This document shows positions 1 through 7,530 of a stretch of 14,625 nt of DNA, in pieces; position 1 is the first letter of the stretch, and every line of letters starts with the position of its first letter. This DNA comes from Pseudomonadota bacterium (lineage in GTDB: Bacteria > Pseudomonadota > Alphaproteobacteria > Rhizobiales > Hyphomicrobiaceae), in assembly GCA_023387235.1 (NCBI GenBank), contig JAEWIJ010000055.1:1-14625 (forward strand). Direction: 5' to 3'. The notes under the pieces are model-generated. The model was not told where the DNA came from. It did no database searches and saw only the letters and a program-made list of their open reading frames with translations. Both the position numbers and the translations under genes were made by a program.

Positions 1-98
1 GGCAGAGGGTTAGGGTGAGGGGCGGGAGCTTGCTGAAACGTCGGCGTTTGCCGCCGCCCCTCACCCCGACCCTCTGCCCGCGAAGAACGGGGAGAGGG
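1..98. repeat. Dispersed palindromic repeat, copy 1
   Basis: Positions 1-25 and 54-78 form an inverted repeat (23 of 25 positions pair) around a 28-base centre. A second, alternative hairpin pairs 70-80 (CCCTCTGCCCG) with 88-98 (CGGGGAGAGGG), with one mismatch. The GGGTGAGGGGCGG core recurs in two other intergenic gaps of this window (near 2794-2806 and 14328-14340). It lies just upstream of the acyl-CoA dehydrogenase, so it may also end transcription of a gene left of the window. Repeats of this look are common between genes in Hyphomicrobiales; that family link is from memory. Confidence 0.75.
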
Positions 99-194
99 GA
101 CCGCGAGGCGCCCGCCGCACCCTACTCGCGCCAACGCCGCGAACGCGCTATGCCTTGCCGAAACCACCCGGAATTCGTCTGACGAGGTCGCGCC

Positions 195-1346
195 ATGAAT
201 TTCTCCCTCACCGAAGAGCAGCAGGCCATCCAGGAGACGGCACTCGCCTTCGCCCGCGAGCGCATCGCGCCCAACGCCGACAAGTGGGACGAGACCTCCC
301 ACTTCCCCATCGACGTGATCCGCGAGACGGCAGCCCTGGGCATGGCTGCGATCTACGTCCCCGAGGACAAAGGCGGCACCGGCCTGTCGCGTCTCGACGG
401 CGCGCTCATCATGGAGGCGCTCGCAACCGGCTGCCCCGCCATCTCCGCCTATATCTCCATCCACAACATGGTGGCGTGGATGATCTCCAAGGCCGGCACG
501 CCCGAACAGATCGAGCGCTGGATGCCGAAGCTCGCCTCCATGGAATGGCTCGCGAGCTACTGCCTGACGGAGCCCGGCGCCGGCTCGGACGCCGCAGCGC
601 TCCAGACGCGCGCCGAAAAATCCGGCGACCACTACATCCTCAATGGCACGAAGCAGTTCATCTCCGGTGCCGGCGCCACCGACTTCTACTTCGTCTTCGC
701 GCGCACGGGCGACGCCAGCCCGAACGGCATCTCGGCTTTCGCCATCGAGAAGGGTGCCCCCGGCCTCTCCTTCGGCGCCAACGAGCGCAAGATGGGCTGG
801 AACGCGCAGCCGACCGCCCAGGTCATCATGGAGAACGTGAAGGTCTCGGCGGCGAACCTCGTCGGCGGCGTCGAGGGACAAGGCTTCCGCCTCGCCATGT
901 CCGGCCTCGACGGCGGACGCATCAACATCGGCGCCTGCTCTCTCGGCGCCGCATGGACAGCTCTCGACAAGGCCAAGGCTTATGTCTTCGAGCGGCGCGC
1001 CTTCGGCAAGAACATCGGCGAGTTCCAGGCCGTGCAGTTCAAGGTCGCCGACATGGCGACCGATCTCGAAGCCGCCCGCCTCATGATCTACCGCGCCGCC
1101 GACTCGCTCGATCGCGCCGATCCGCAAGCCTCCATGCACTCCGCCATGGCCAAGCGCTACGCGACCGATCTCGGCTTCAAGGTGTGCAACGAGGCGCTGC
1201 AGCTCCACGGCGGCTACGGCTACCTGAAAGATTATGGCCTCGAGAAACTCGTGCGTGACCTGCGCGTTCATCAGATCCTGGAAGGCACAAACGAGATTAT
1301 GCGTGTCGTCATATCGCGCAAGGTCCTTGGGGGTAACCGCGGGTGA
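195..1346 (+). CDS. Acyl-CoA dehydrogenase, isobutyryl-CoA dehydrogenase type
   Basis: This is a 383-residue FAD enzyme that oxidises an acyl-CoA to the 2,3-enoyl-CoA and passes electrons to ETF. Visible family marks are LTEPGAGSD (124-132), the GRINI segment with CSLGAA (241-253), LHGGYGY (337-343) and ILEGTNEIMR (361-370), whose E363 sits where the family's catalytic glutamate lies. The length matches the usual 375-390 residues. From memory, the pattern GWNAQPT...GLDGGRINI...SLGAA resembles mammalian ACAD8 and bacterial valine-catabolism dehydrogenases, so isobutyryl-CoA or another short branched acyl-CoA is the best substrate guess. The start is supported by GAGG at 184-187, seven bases upstream. 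No enoyl-CoA hydratase or 3-hydroxyisobutyrate gene is adjacent, so the valine assignment is inference. The next gene starts 79 bases downstream on the same strand. Confidence 0.92.
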   Translation: MNFSLTEEQQAIQETALAFARERIAPNADKWDETSHFPIDVIRETAALGMAAIYVPEDKGGTGLSRLDGALIMEALATGCPAISAYISIHNMVAWMISKAGTPEQIERWMPKLASMEWLASYCLTEPGAGSDAAALQTRAEKSGDHYILNGTKQFISGAGATDFYFVFARTGDASPNGISAFAIEKGAPGLSFGANERKMGWNAQPTAQVIMENVKVSAANLVGGVEGQGFRLAMSGLDGGRINIGACSLGAAWTALDKAKAYVFERRAFGKNIGEFQAVQFKVADMATDLEAARLMIYRAADSLDRADPQASMHSAMAKRYATDLGFKVCNEALQLHGGYGYLKDYGLEKLVRDLRVHQILEGTNEIMRVVISRKVLGGNRG

Positions 1347-1425
1347 GCTCGTCCGAGCTGCCTTCGTAGAATCGCCGCAAGCCTATGCTTCAGCTCTGCG
1401 AGATCGACCCCGCCCAAGGATCCGC

Positions 1426-2136
1426 ATGTCGAAGAGCCCGACCGACGAAGCACGCGATGTGCCCTTCGCGCCCATTGCCCGCATTCTCTCCGCGCCGCGC
1501 GACCGGCCGTTCGTCGTCGCGCAGCTCGGCCAGTCGCTCGACGGCCGCATTGCCATCGAAAGCGGCGAAAGCCGCTGGATAAACAAGCAGGCCGCCCTCG
1601 TGCACGTGCATCGCGTGCGCGCGGCCGTCGATGCCGTCGTCGTGGGCGTCGGCACCGTCGCCGCAGATGATCCGCTCCTCAATGTCCGACACGTGCCGGG
1701 ACACAATCCAGCCCGCGTCGTCATCGATCCCAACGGACGTCTCTCGCCGTCCGCGCGCTGTCTCCTTGGCGATGACGGCGCGCGCCGCGTCGTCGTGCGC
1801 GGCGTGGCAGCCCCTGTCCCCAATGGCGTCGAGGAGTTGCGCCTCCCATGCGAAAGCGGGCGGCTCGATCCAGGTGCCATCGTCAAAGGCCTCTTCGACA
1901 TGGGCCTCGGCTCGATGCTCATCGAGGGCGGCGCGCACACGATATCGTCATTCCTCGCGGCGCGTGCACTCGACCGCTTGCACGTGCTCGTTGCCCCTGT
2001 CATCCTCGGCTCGGGCAAGCCGGGACTGCAGTTGCCGCCCATTGCGCGTCTTTCCGATGCGCTGCGCCCACCCGCCGAGGTCCACGTGCTGGATGACGGC
2101 GACGTGTTGTTCGATTGTGACGTGAGATCTTGCTGA
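1426..2136 (+). CDS. Stand-alone RibD C-terminal-domain reductase
   Basis: This 236-residue protein belongs to the RibD C-terminal / dihydrofolate-reductase-like fold, NADPH reductases that act on ribosylamino-pyrimidines or pterin-like compounds. Visible marks are AQLGQSLDGRIA (32-43), VVGVGTVAADDPLLNVR (72-88), PARVVIDPNGRL (95-106), LIEGGA (165-170) and LHVLVAPVILGSG (185-197). The zinc deaminase domain that precedes this domain in bifunctional RibD is absent, so it is probably not the housekeeping riboflavin enzyme. ATG 1426 is preferred because AAGGA (1416-1420) lies five bases upstream and the fold begins soon after it; the frame stays open further upstream but encodes nothing recognisable there. 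It precedes cytochrome b561 by 15 bases. Its likely functional partners are the PTPS-like, glycosyltransferase and methyltransferase genes at 2864-5170; that is inference. Confidence 0.88.
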   Translation: MSKSPTDEARDVPFAPIARILSAPRDRPFVVAQLGQSLDGRIAIESGESRWINKQAALVHVHRVRAAVDAVVVGVGTVAADDPLLNVRHVPGHNPARVVIDPNGRLSPSARCLLGDDGARRVVVRGVAAPVPNGVEELRLPCESGRLDPGAIVKGLFDMGLGSMLIEGGAHTISSFLAARALDRLHVLVAPVILGSGKPGLQLPPIARLSDALRPPAEVHVLDDGDVLFDCDVRSC

Positions 2137-2151
2137 GCCGGGGGTTCGACC

Positions 2152-2715
2152 ATGCAGACATCACGCAGCTATTCGCCTCTCCAGCGTACGTTGCACTGGA
2201 TCGTCGCCTTGGGCGTGATCGTGATGGTCCCGCTCGGCATCTACATGGTGCAGCGTGGCGCCTGGTCGAACTTCGACGCGCTGACCAACACGCTCTATAG
2301 CTGGCACAAGCTGATCGGCTTCTGCCTTCTCTGGGTGATCGTCTTGCGCGTCATTGTGCGCCTTGTTCGCGGCGCGCCCCCGCCCGAGCCGATCCATCCC
2401 TTTCTGCAGTTCGGCGCGACGCTCTCGCACTTCGGCCTGTACGTTCTTCTTCTGCTCGTACCGGTTCTCGGCTGGGTCGGCCTCTCGGCGTATGGTGCGA
2501 TGGATGCCGCTCTCGGCATCACGCTGCCGTCGATCGTCGCCAAGAACGATGCGCTTTCCGAAACCGTCCTGCGCTATCACGGCTGGGCCGCGATCCTGCT
2601 CGGACTGCTCGCGCTGATGCACATCGGCGCGGCGCTCATGCACCGCTTCATCATCAAGGACGGCGTGTTCGCGCGCATGTGGCCCGGCGCGGGCGGCAGG
2701 GACGACATCGCCTAG
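2152..2715 (+). CDS. Cytochrome b561, dihaem inner-membrane electron carrier
   Basis: This 187-residue membrane protein matches the bacterial cytochrome b561 (CybB-like) family, which moves electrons between quinol or another periplasmic-side donor and an acceptor through two b haems. Four hydrophobic helices are visible at about 14-34, 53-72, 90-112 and 143-165. Candidate haem ligands are H15 (TLHWI), H52 (SWHKLIG), H143 (YHGWA) and H157 (LMHIGA), the usual positions in helices 1, 2 and 4. The length is typical (175-190). A G-rich stretch (GGGGG) lies about seven bases before the ATG. It follows the RibD-domain gene by 15 bases, so the two are probably co-transcribed. The electron partner cannot be read from sequence. 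The gene ends before a palindromic repeat that may terminate transcription. Confidence 0.92.
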   Translation: MQTSRSYSPLQRTLHWIVALGVIVMVPLGIYMVQRGAWSNFDALTNTLYSWHKLIGFCLLWVIVLRVIVRLVRGAPPPEPIHPFLQFGATLSHFGLYVLLLLVPVLGWVGLSAYGAMDAALGITLPSIVAKNDALSETVLRYHGWAAILLGLLALMHIGAALMHRFIIKDGVFARMWPGAGGRDDIA

Positions 2716-2760
2716 GCTCTCTCCGATTGGCCTCGAGACGTTCCCCCCAGCACAACATGT

Positions 2761-2809
2761 CCCTTCTCCCCGTCCTTCACGGGGAGAAGGTTAGGATGAG
2801 GGGCGGCGG
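2761..2809. repeat. Dispersed palindromic repeat, copy 2, between convergent genes
   Basis: CCTTCTCCCCGT (2762-2773) and ACGGGGAGAAGG (2779-2790) pair perfectly over 12 bases with a five-base loop. The stem is followed by TTAGGATGAGGGGCGGCGG (2791-2809). The 13-base string at 2794-2806 is the exact reverse complement of 14328-14340, so copy 3 lies in the opposite orientation. It sits in the 148-base gap between cytochrome b561 (plus) and the methyltransferase (minus), where a strong hairpin could stop transcription from both sides. There is no clear T-run, so a terminator role is inference. Confidence 0.85.
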
Positions 2810-2863
2810 CATACGCAACGTCGCGCAAGTTTTCGCCTCTCCCCCCGCGCGCGAAGAGGAGAC

Positions 2864-3697
2864 CTATCGCGGCAATGCCAGCGTGTCCGTATGGCCGACG
2901 ACGGATCCCGTCCGGCGCACGGTCAGCCAATGGGCGATGATGTCGGGCGGCACGCGGCCAACCTCGGCGACAGCGGCAGCAAAGCCATCCGCGAGCATGT
3001 CGATCAGCATCTGCTCCGAGCTGTCGATGCGCCACGGGCTCGGCGCCTCCTGAACCGCATAGCCCTGGCCACGGAACGCGAGCGCCAGCGCTTCGGGCGC
3101 CTGCGGACCGGCAGCACTGCCGAAGCCCTTGTCCGTTCCCTGATGCGCGTTGAAAGCAGCCGCCATCTCGGCATCGGCCGGATGCACCGGGCTCCACGTC
3201 TGCACGCCGTCATAGGTGAGCACGGTGTAGAACGCCGCGCCCTCCGCGGCGATCGCGCGCGCGGCACGCGCGATGAAATCCGCCGAGCAGAGATCGAACA
3301 GCGCCGAGGCCGTCACGAGATCCGGCCGGCCACCGACGGCGCCCTCGAGATCCTGCATGAGATCGACGCGCCGAAAGCGGACGGCGATCGCGCGCCCGTC
3401 TTTCTTGAGCGCAATGGACTCGCCGTTCTCCGAAGCCGCATCGGCCCAGTCCAGCAGCTGAGCGCGCGCCGCCTCGAGCAGCACCGGATCGTAATCGACG
3501 AGCGTCCAGCTCTGCACGGGCCCGAGTGCCGGCGCCGTCGTGCGAATGTTGGAGCCGGTCCCGCACCCGAGATCGACGACCTCGATGGCATCGCGGCCCG
3601 CAAGGTGTGCCGCCAGCGCCGCCAGCAGTGCCGGATCGCGCGCGCGCACGTCGGCCGGCTCGCGCAGTGCCAGCCATTCGGGCGAGAAGCCGCTCAT
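2864..3697 (-). CDS. Class I SAM-dependent methyltransferase
   Basis: This 277-residue protein has a Rossmann-type methyltransferase fold. The SAM-binding motif I is VVDLGCGTGSN (40-50), the acidic end of strand beta-2 is LVDYD (66-70), and ASALFDLCS (130-138) occupies the motif IV region. ATG 3697 is chosen because its ATGA overlaps the glycosyltransferase stop by four bases and GGGAGG lies about eight bases upstream; the open frame extends 26 codons further up but only into the glycosyltransferase gene. It is the last gene of a minus-strand set (PTPS-like, GT4, methyltransferase). The overlap implies translational coupling and a shared pathway. The substrate cannot be read from sequence; methylation of a small molecule modified by the neighbouring enzymes is inference. 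There are no membrane segments or signal peptide, so it is cytoplasmic. Confidence 0.87.
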   Translation of the reverse strand: MSGFSPEWLALREPADVRARDPALLAALAAHLAGRDAIEVVDLGCGTGSNIRTTAPALGPVQSWTLVDYDPVLLEAARAQLLDWADAASENGESIALKKDGRAIAVRFRRVDLMQDLEGAVGGRPDLVTASALFDLCSADFIARAARAIAAEGAAFYTVLTYDGVQTWSPVHPADAEMAAAFNAHQGTDKGFGSAAGPQAPEALALAFRGQGYAVQEAPSPWRIDSSEQMLIDMLADGFAAAVAEVGRVPPDIIAHWLTVRRTGSVVGHTDTLALPR

Positions 3698-4752
3698 GTC
3701 CGGGCCTCCCTGATGACCGCGGCAATTTTCGCCGCCGTGTCCGACCAGCGCGGCAGGCTCTGACCTGCCAACCACGAAGCGTCGCCGATCTTCTTGCGCA
3801 GGCTCACGTCATCCAGAAGGCAACGCAGCGCCTGCTGCAGCGCGCGCGGATCGCCCGGCGACACCTTGAGCGCGGCGCCATCCGGCACTGTCTCCGCCGC
3901 CGCGCCGCCCGTCGTCGTCACGATCGGCAGGCCGCGCGCCAATGCCTCCGCCAGCACCATGCCATAGCCCTCGTAATGCGATGCAAGCACGAAAATGTCG
4001 GCGCCATCATAGAGCGCATCGAGTTCTTCGCGCGATTTCGATCCGGCAATCTCGATGCGCCCATCGAGACCACCCTGCGTGATCTGCCCGCGCAAAGCTT
4101 CGAGCGTCGGCGGGCTTCGATCGACGGCACCGACGATTTTCAGATCCCAGTCGGACGCGTGCTCGGCCGCGTCGATCTCGAGTGCCCGGACGAGCACATC
4201 ATACCCCTTGCGCGGCACGATCGAACCGACGGCCAGCAACGTCGCTCTACTGCCCGCACCGCCCCGCGCGCGCGGCGCGATGTCGGTCCCCGGCTCGGCA
4301 ACGGAAATGCGTTCCGCCGGCACGCCGAAATCCGCCGCGAGCGTGCGCCCCGTCATCGGGCTTGTCACGACGACGCGGCCCGCGAGCGCAAGCGAAGCCG
4401 TCTCCAGATTGCGCAACGCATCCGCCCGCGACGGCGACAGCCCCGCCTCCAGGCACAGCGGATGATGCACGAGCGCGACGACCGGACGATCGAAGCATCC
4501 GATGAGCTTGGCCGGCATGGCGCCATAGGCAAGACCATCGATCAGCAGAACGGCGTCCGCCGGCGTTGCAGCGATCTGCTCGCTGGTGCGCGCGAGATCG
4601 AGCGCCGACGGATCGGGATAGCCGCCGGGCAGCGCCAGATGCGCGACCTCGATGCCGGCTTCCGGAAGACGCGCCAGCACCTCCCGGTCATAGGCGTAGC
4701 CGCCGGTCGGCAGGGTGATGTCCCCCGGTATGGCGAATACAGCTGCGACCAT
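3694..4752 (-). CDS. GT4-family glycosyltransferase
   Basis: This 352-residue retaining glycosyltransferase has a GT-B fold. The N-terminal domain opens with a glycine-rich acceptor-side loop (PTGGYAYDRE, 15-24). The C-terminal donor domain carries LLAVGSIVPRKGYDVLVRAL (172-191) and the EX7E motif (E261 and E269 in YEGYGMVLAEA), followed by GLPIVTTTGGAAAE (274-287), the usual nucleotide-sugar site. The length is at the short end for GT4. No membrane segment is seen. It starts four bases after the PTPS-like stop and overlaps the methyltransferase start by four bases, so the three are almost certainly one transcript. No strong ribosome-binding site is visible, consistent with coupling. It is not set among polysaccharide genes, which favours glycosylation of a small molecule over cell-envelope sugar assembly; that is inference, by analogy with cyanobacterial pteridine glycosyltransferases. 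Confidence 0.9.
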   Translation of the reverse strand: MVAAVFAIPGDITLPTGGYAYDREVLARLPEAGIEVAHLALPGGYPDPSALDLARTSEQIAATPADAVLLIDGLAYGAMPAKLIGCFDRPVVALVHHPLCLEAGLSPSRADALRNLETASLALAGRVVVTSPMTGRTLAADFGVPAERISVAEPGTDIAPRARGGAGSRATLLAVGSIVPRKGYDVLVRALEIDAAEHASDWDLKIVGAVDRSPPTLEALRGQITQGGLDGRIEIAGSKSREELDALYDGADIFVLASHYEGYGMVLAEALARGLPIVTTTGGAAAETVPDGAALKVSPGDPRALQQALRCLLDDVSLRKKIGDASWLAGQSLPRWSDTAAKIAAVIREART

Positions 4753-4756
4753 GTCT

Positions 4757-5170
4757 TCAGCCGGTCGATCCGGTCACCGGGCCTTCGAACCATGCCCGCG
4801 CGAGATCGGTCTCGTGCAGCGTGACGCGCACCTTCGCGAGGCCCTTGCCGTCGGCGCCGAGCGCACCCGACTTCGCGGCCGCGACGATCGCATCGAAGAT
4901 GTGCCGGCACAGGAACTCGGTGGTCGTGAGCTTGCCCTTGAAGGCGGCGATCTCGTCGAGGTTCTTGTAGGCGAGCGGCTTCAGCGTCTTGCCAAGCACG
5001 TCGAGCGCCGCGCCGATATCGACCACGACATTCTGCGCCGTCAGCTCTTCGCGAAAGAAGGCGACGTCGACGACGAAGGTCGCGCCGTGCATGTGCTGGG
5101 CCGGTCCGAAAAAGGGATCGGGCAGGCTGTGGGCGATCATGATCCGATCGCGCACCTCGACGGCATACAT
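4757..5170 (-). CDS. Diverged 6-pyruvoyl-tetrahydropterin synthase / QueD family protein
   Basis: This 137-residue protein has the T-fold of PTPS/QueD enzymes, which act on dihydroneopterin triphosphate. The three zinc histidines are present: H14 (IMIAHSL) and H26/H28 (AQHMHGATF). VVVDIGAAL (48-56), LTTTEFLCRHIFD (81-93) and the VTLHET glutamate (E120) also align with QueD. However, the catalytic Cys that normally lies four residues before the HxH motif is replaced by G22, and the Asp-His pair of the LDHxxLN motif is replaced by A67-Y68 (LAYKNLDEI). Canonical PTPS or carboxytetrahydropterin synthase activity is therefore doubtful. ATG 5170 is preferred over ATG 5194 and ATG 5185 because GGAGAG lies seven bases upstream and the fold begins at MYAVEV. 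It heads a tight set with a GT4 and a methyltransferase, and lies 90 bases downstream of nudC. Confidence 0.85.
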   Translation of the reverse strand: MYAVEVRDRIMIAHSLPDPFFGPAQHMHGATFVVDVAFFREELTAQNVVVDIGAALDVLGKTLKPLAYKNLDEIAAFKGKLTTTEFLCRHIFDAIVAAAKSGALGADGKGLAKVRVTLHETDLARAWFEGPVTGSTG

Positions 5171-5260
5171 CGTGCGTCTCTCCATTCCAGGCAAACAATG
5201 TTCGATTGAACGCCACTCGATCGGGCAGCGTTCCGCAGCTTCGCTGGCGGCAGCCCTCGC

Positions 5261-6196
5261 TCAGCTCTCGCCGACGAAGTGCCGCAACAGGATATTGGCA
5301 ATCGCGTGGCGGCCGGGCGCGGTGAGGCCATCCGGGTGGCGATTTTCCAGCATGGCCCTGACTTCGTCGCGCGTGAACCAGCGCGCATCGGCGAGCTCGG
5401 CCGGATCGATCTTGAGATCCGTCGTATCCGCGTGGGCGATGCACCCGATCATGAGCGAGTGCGGGAAGGGCCAAGGCTGGCTCGCATGATACTCGACCTT
5501 GCCGACCCGGATGTTGGTCTCCTCGCCGACCTCGCGGCGCACGGCGTGCTCGATGTCCTCGCCGTGCTCGATGAAGCCGGCGAGCGTCGAGTACATATTC
5601 GCCACGTAGCGATGCTCGTGCGCCAGGATGCAGCGATCGCCATCGGTCACCAGCATGATCACCACGGGGTCCGTGCGCGGGAACCACTCTGTGCCGCACG
5701 CCCAGCACTTGCGCTTCCAGCCACCATCCTTGACCTTGGTCGCCGAACCGCATCGTCCGCAGCACCGCGCATTCTCATGCCACTGGCCGAGCGCGCGCGC
5801 TTGTCCCGCGAGCGACTGATCCTCGGCCGTGAGCACACCCTGCATGGCGAGCGTCCTCAGATCCACCGCCGGACGGAAATACTGCACGGCGCCGGGCGTC
5901 GCGCGCGCAAGGTGATCCGTGATGGAAATGGCGAAGTGCGCGCGGCCCTCGTCGTCGATGCCGAGGAACAGCGCGTCGTTGGCAGAAAGCGCGAGCGCAT
6001 CGACGTCGCGACGGCTCAGCCAGCGGATCTCGCCGCTCGTGCGATCAGGTCCCGGCGCGATCACGAGCTTCAGATCGACGAGGATCATGAAGCGCGATGT
6101 CTCGTTCGCAAGATGCGCGCTGATCCATGCCGCATCCACCCGCTTCGCGCTCGCGCGGTCCAGAAGCTGCGTCGTCCCGAGCGTCGGCGTCGGCAT
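5261..6196 (-). CDS. nudC: NADH pyrophosphatase / NAD-cap decapping Nudix hydrolase NudC
   Basis: This 311-residue Nudix enzyme hydrolyses NAD(H) to NMN(H) and AMP, and in characterised NudC also removes NAD caps from RNA. An N-terminal NudC-like domain (about 1-135) is followed by a zinc ribbon with C146/C149 and C164/C167, then the Nudix box from G207 to I229 (E213, REVGEE at 221-226), then the NudC-specific SQPWPFPHS (239-247). The box has N228 where the consensus has glycine, a small deviation. ATG 6196 is chosen because AGGAGG lies nine bases upstream; an extension to 6229 lacks a comparable site. The length is usual for alphaproteobacterial NudC (about 300-320; E. coli is shorter). It is divergent from dctP. 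A 90-base gap separates it from the PTPS-like gene, so co-transcription is possible but unproven. Confidence 0.95.
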   Translation of the reverse strand: MPTPTLGTTQLLDRASAKRVDAAWISAHLANETSRFMILVDLKLVIAPGPDRTSGEIRWLSRRDVDALALSANDALFLGIDDEGRAHFAISITDHLARATPGAVQYFRPAVDLRTLAMQGVLTAEDQSLAGQARALGQWHENARCCGRCGSATKVKDGGWKRKCWACGTEWFPRTDPVVIMLVTDGDRCILAHEHRYVANMYSTLAGFIEHGEDIEHAVRREVGEETNIRVGKVEYHASQPWPFPHSLMIGCIAHADTTDLKIDPAELADARWFTRDEVRAMLENRHPDGLTAPGRHAIANILLRHFVGES

Positions 6197-6395
6197 GGTA
6201 AAACCCCTCCTGCCCGCGAGATAGAGCATATGCGCACGAGGTGCGCAACGACCGGCATGACGCCGAATTAGGCAGTCCGCCTGCGACGCCTTTCCGCTTG
6301 ACCTACATCGAAATTACACGATTGACGCGCCGCACGTCGCCGTGCTTTCCTCGCCGCAACAACAGGCTTTAAAGCCACTAAAGGGAGGAAGTTCT
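6197..6395 (+). promoter_or_regulatory. Divergent nudC/dctP intergenic region with weak promoter candidate
   Basis: This 199-base gap must hold the promoters for nudC (minus) and the TRAP operon (plus). TTGACC at 6298-6303 is a plausible -35 for dctP, but the bases about 17 downstream (ATTGAC, 6321-6326) make a poor -10. The stretch CGAAATTACACGATTG (6309-6324) is unusually AT-rich for this DNA. No convincing operator palindrome was found. GGGAGG at 6383-6388 is the strong ribosome-binding site of dctP, seven bases before ATG 6396. Confidence 0.3.
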
Positions 6396-7505
6396 ATGGT
6401 ATCATTGAAGGCGAAGTGCGTCTTAGGCGGCGTTGCGCTCGGCGCGGCGCTCGCGCTCGGTGGGCCCGTCCAGGCCCAGACCCGGACGCTCAACATGCAG
6501 GCGACGTGGCCTGCCTCTCTCACGCTCTACGAGAATTTCACCTATTGGGCCGAGCGCGTCGACAAGCTGTCCGGCGGCACCCTCAAAGTGAACACCATGC
6601 CGGCGGGTCAGGTGGTCCCGGCCTTCGAGGTGCTCGACGCAACGCACAAGAAGGTGCTCGACGGCGCCCACGCGTGGGGCGGCTACTGGACAGGAAAGAA
6701 CAAGACAGCCGTCCTTTTCACCGGTGGTCCCGGCGGCACGTACGGCATGGACTTCACCGATTTCATGGGTTGGATGTACTTCGGCGGCGGCTGGGAGCTC
6801 TACCAGGAGTTCTTCCAGAAAGAGCTGAAGATGAACGTCGTCGCCTACTCGGTCCTGCCGTCAGGTCCGCAGGCGTTCGGCTGGTTCAACAAACCCATCA
6901 CGTCGGTTGCCGACATGAAGGGCATGAAGTGCCGCCAGACGGGCATCGCGGGCGAGGTCTGGAAAGAGCTCGGCTTCACCGTCGTCAACGTTCCCGGCGG
7001 CGAAATCAATCCCTCTGCCCAGCGCGGCGTCATTGATTGCGCCGAGTGGGTCGGCGGCGTCGAGGATCTGCGCCTCGGCTTCCACAATGTCTGGAAGTTC
7101 CACTATTCGCCCGGCGTGCACGAGAACACGACCGTCGGCGAGCTGCTCTTCAACAAAGACGTCTGGGAGACGCTCAAGCCCCAGGAGCACGAGTGGATCA
7201 AGTCGGCCGCCAACGAGGCCTACGTGATCTGGCATGCGAAGTGGCAGCGCCAGAACGCCGACGCCCTCAAGGAGCTGCAGGAGAAGCACGGCGTGCAGAT
7301 CCTGCAGACGCCGCGCGACATTCTGCTCGAGTTCATCAAGGGCTGGGACAAGGTCGCGGCCGACGAGTCGGCGAGGAACCCCTTCTTCAAGAAGGTGCTC
7401 GAGAGCCAGAAAGCGTACGCCTCGATCGTCGTACCCTATAAGCGGCACTACTTCCCGCCGTACTCCTTCATGGCGAACTACTACTTCCCGCCGAAGGCGA
7501 ATTAG
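6396..7505 (+). CDS. dctP: TRAP transporter periplasmic substrate-binding protein DctP/TakP-type
   Basis: This 369-residue periplasmic protein captures a substrate, usually a carboxylate, for the DctQM membrane pair. A signal peptide covers about 1-27: basic MVSLKAK, a hydrophobic GGVALGAALALGG core, and cleavage after VQA. The mature part carries the family segment VADMKGMKCRQTGIAGEVW (171-189), in which R180 lies where the conserved carboxylate-binding arginine of DctP proteins is expected, plus GGEINPSAQRGVIDCAEWVG (201-220). The AEWVG and HYSPG pattern resembles, from memory, the 2-oxoacid-binding TakP branch, so an organic or oxo acid is the best guess. ATG 6396 is preferred to the upstream 6342 because GGGAGG precedes it and the signal peptide begins there. 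A hairpin at 7531-7554 separates it from dctQ, which would favour excess binding protein. Confidence 0.93.
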   Translation: MVSLKAKCVLGGVALGAALALGGPVQAQTRTLNMQATWPASLTLYENFTYWAERVDKLSGGTLKVNTMPAGQVVPAFEVLDATHKKVLDGAHAWGGYWTGKNKTAVLFTGGPGGTYGMDFTDFMGWMYFGGGWELYQEFFQKELKMNVVAYSVLPSGPQAFGWFNKPITSVADMKGMKCRQTGIAGEVWKELGFTVVNVPGGEINPSAQRGVIDCAEWVGGVEDLRLGFHNVWKFHYSPGVHENTTVGELLFNKDVWETLKPQEHEWIKSAANEAYVIWHAKWQRQNADALKELQEKHGVQILQTPRDILLEFIKGWDKVAADESARNPFFKKVLESQKAYASIVVPYKRHYFPPYSFMANYYFPPKAN

Positions 7506-7530
7506 CTCGGCTGGTTTGTAACGGAGATGC

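Noticed and set aside
1..98. The repeated palindromes considered as a CRISPR array.
   Set aside because: The three copies are kilobases apart, with no regular spacers and no cas genes.
155..1258. A 367-codon plus-strand frame overlapping the acyl-CoA dehydrogenase.
   Set aside because: Shadow of the dehydrogenase in another frame; His/Arg-rich and without domains.
1426..2136. Calling the RibD-domain gene ribD (housekeeping riboflavin synthesis).
   Set aside because: The deaminase domain is missing and no other rib gene is nearby, so the symbol would mislead.
3526..4824. A 432-codon plus-strand frame opposite the GT4 and methyltransferase genes.
   Set aside because: Arg-rich shadow with no motif; the opposite strand has GT4 and SAM-binding motifs.
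5171..5260. Possible terminator and promoter in the 90-base nudC to PTPS-like gap.
   Set aside because: Only a short bulged stem (CCGCCAGC/GCTGCGG on the minus strand) and no convincing -35/-10 pair, too weak to annotate.
4542..5765. A 407-codon minus-strand frame overlapping the GT4, PTPS-like and nudC genes.
   Set aside because: Low-complexity Arg-rich translation in a shadow frame across three well-supported genes.
5279..6271. A 330-codon plus-strand open frame antisense to nudC.
   Set aside because: The minus strand encodes an intact zinc ribbon, Nudix box and SQPWPFP motif; the antisense product has no family features.
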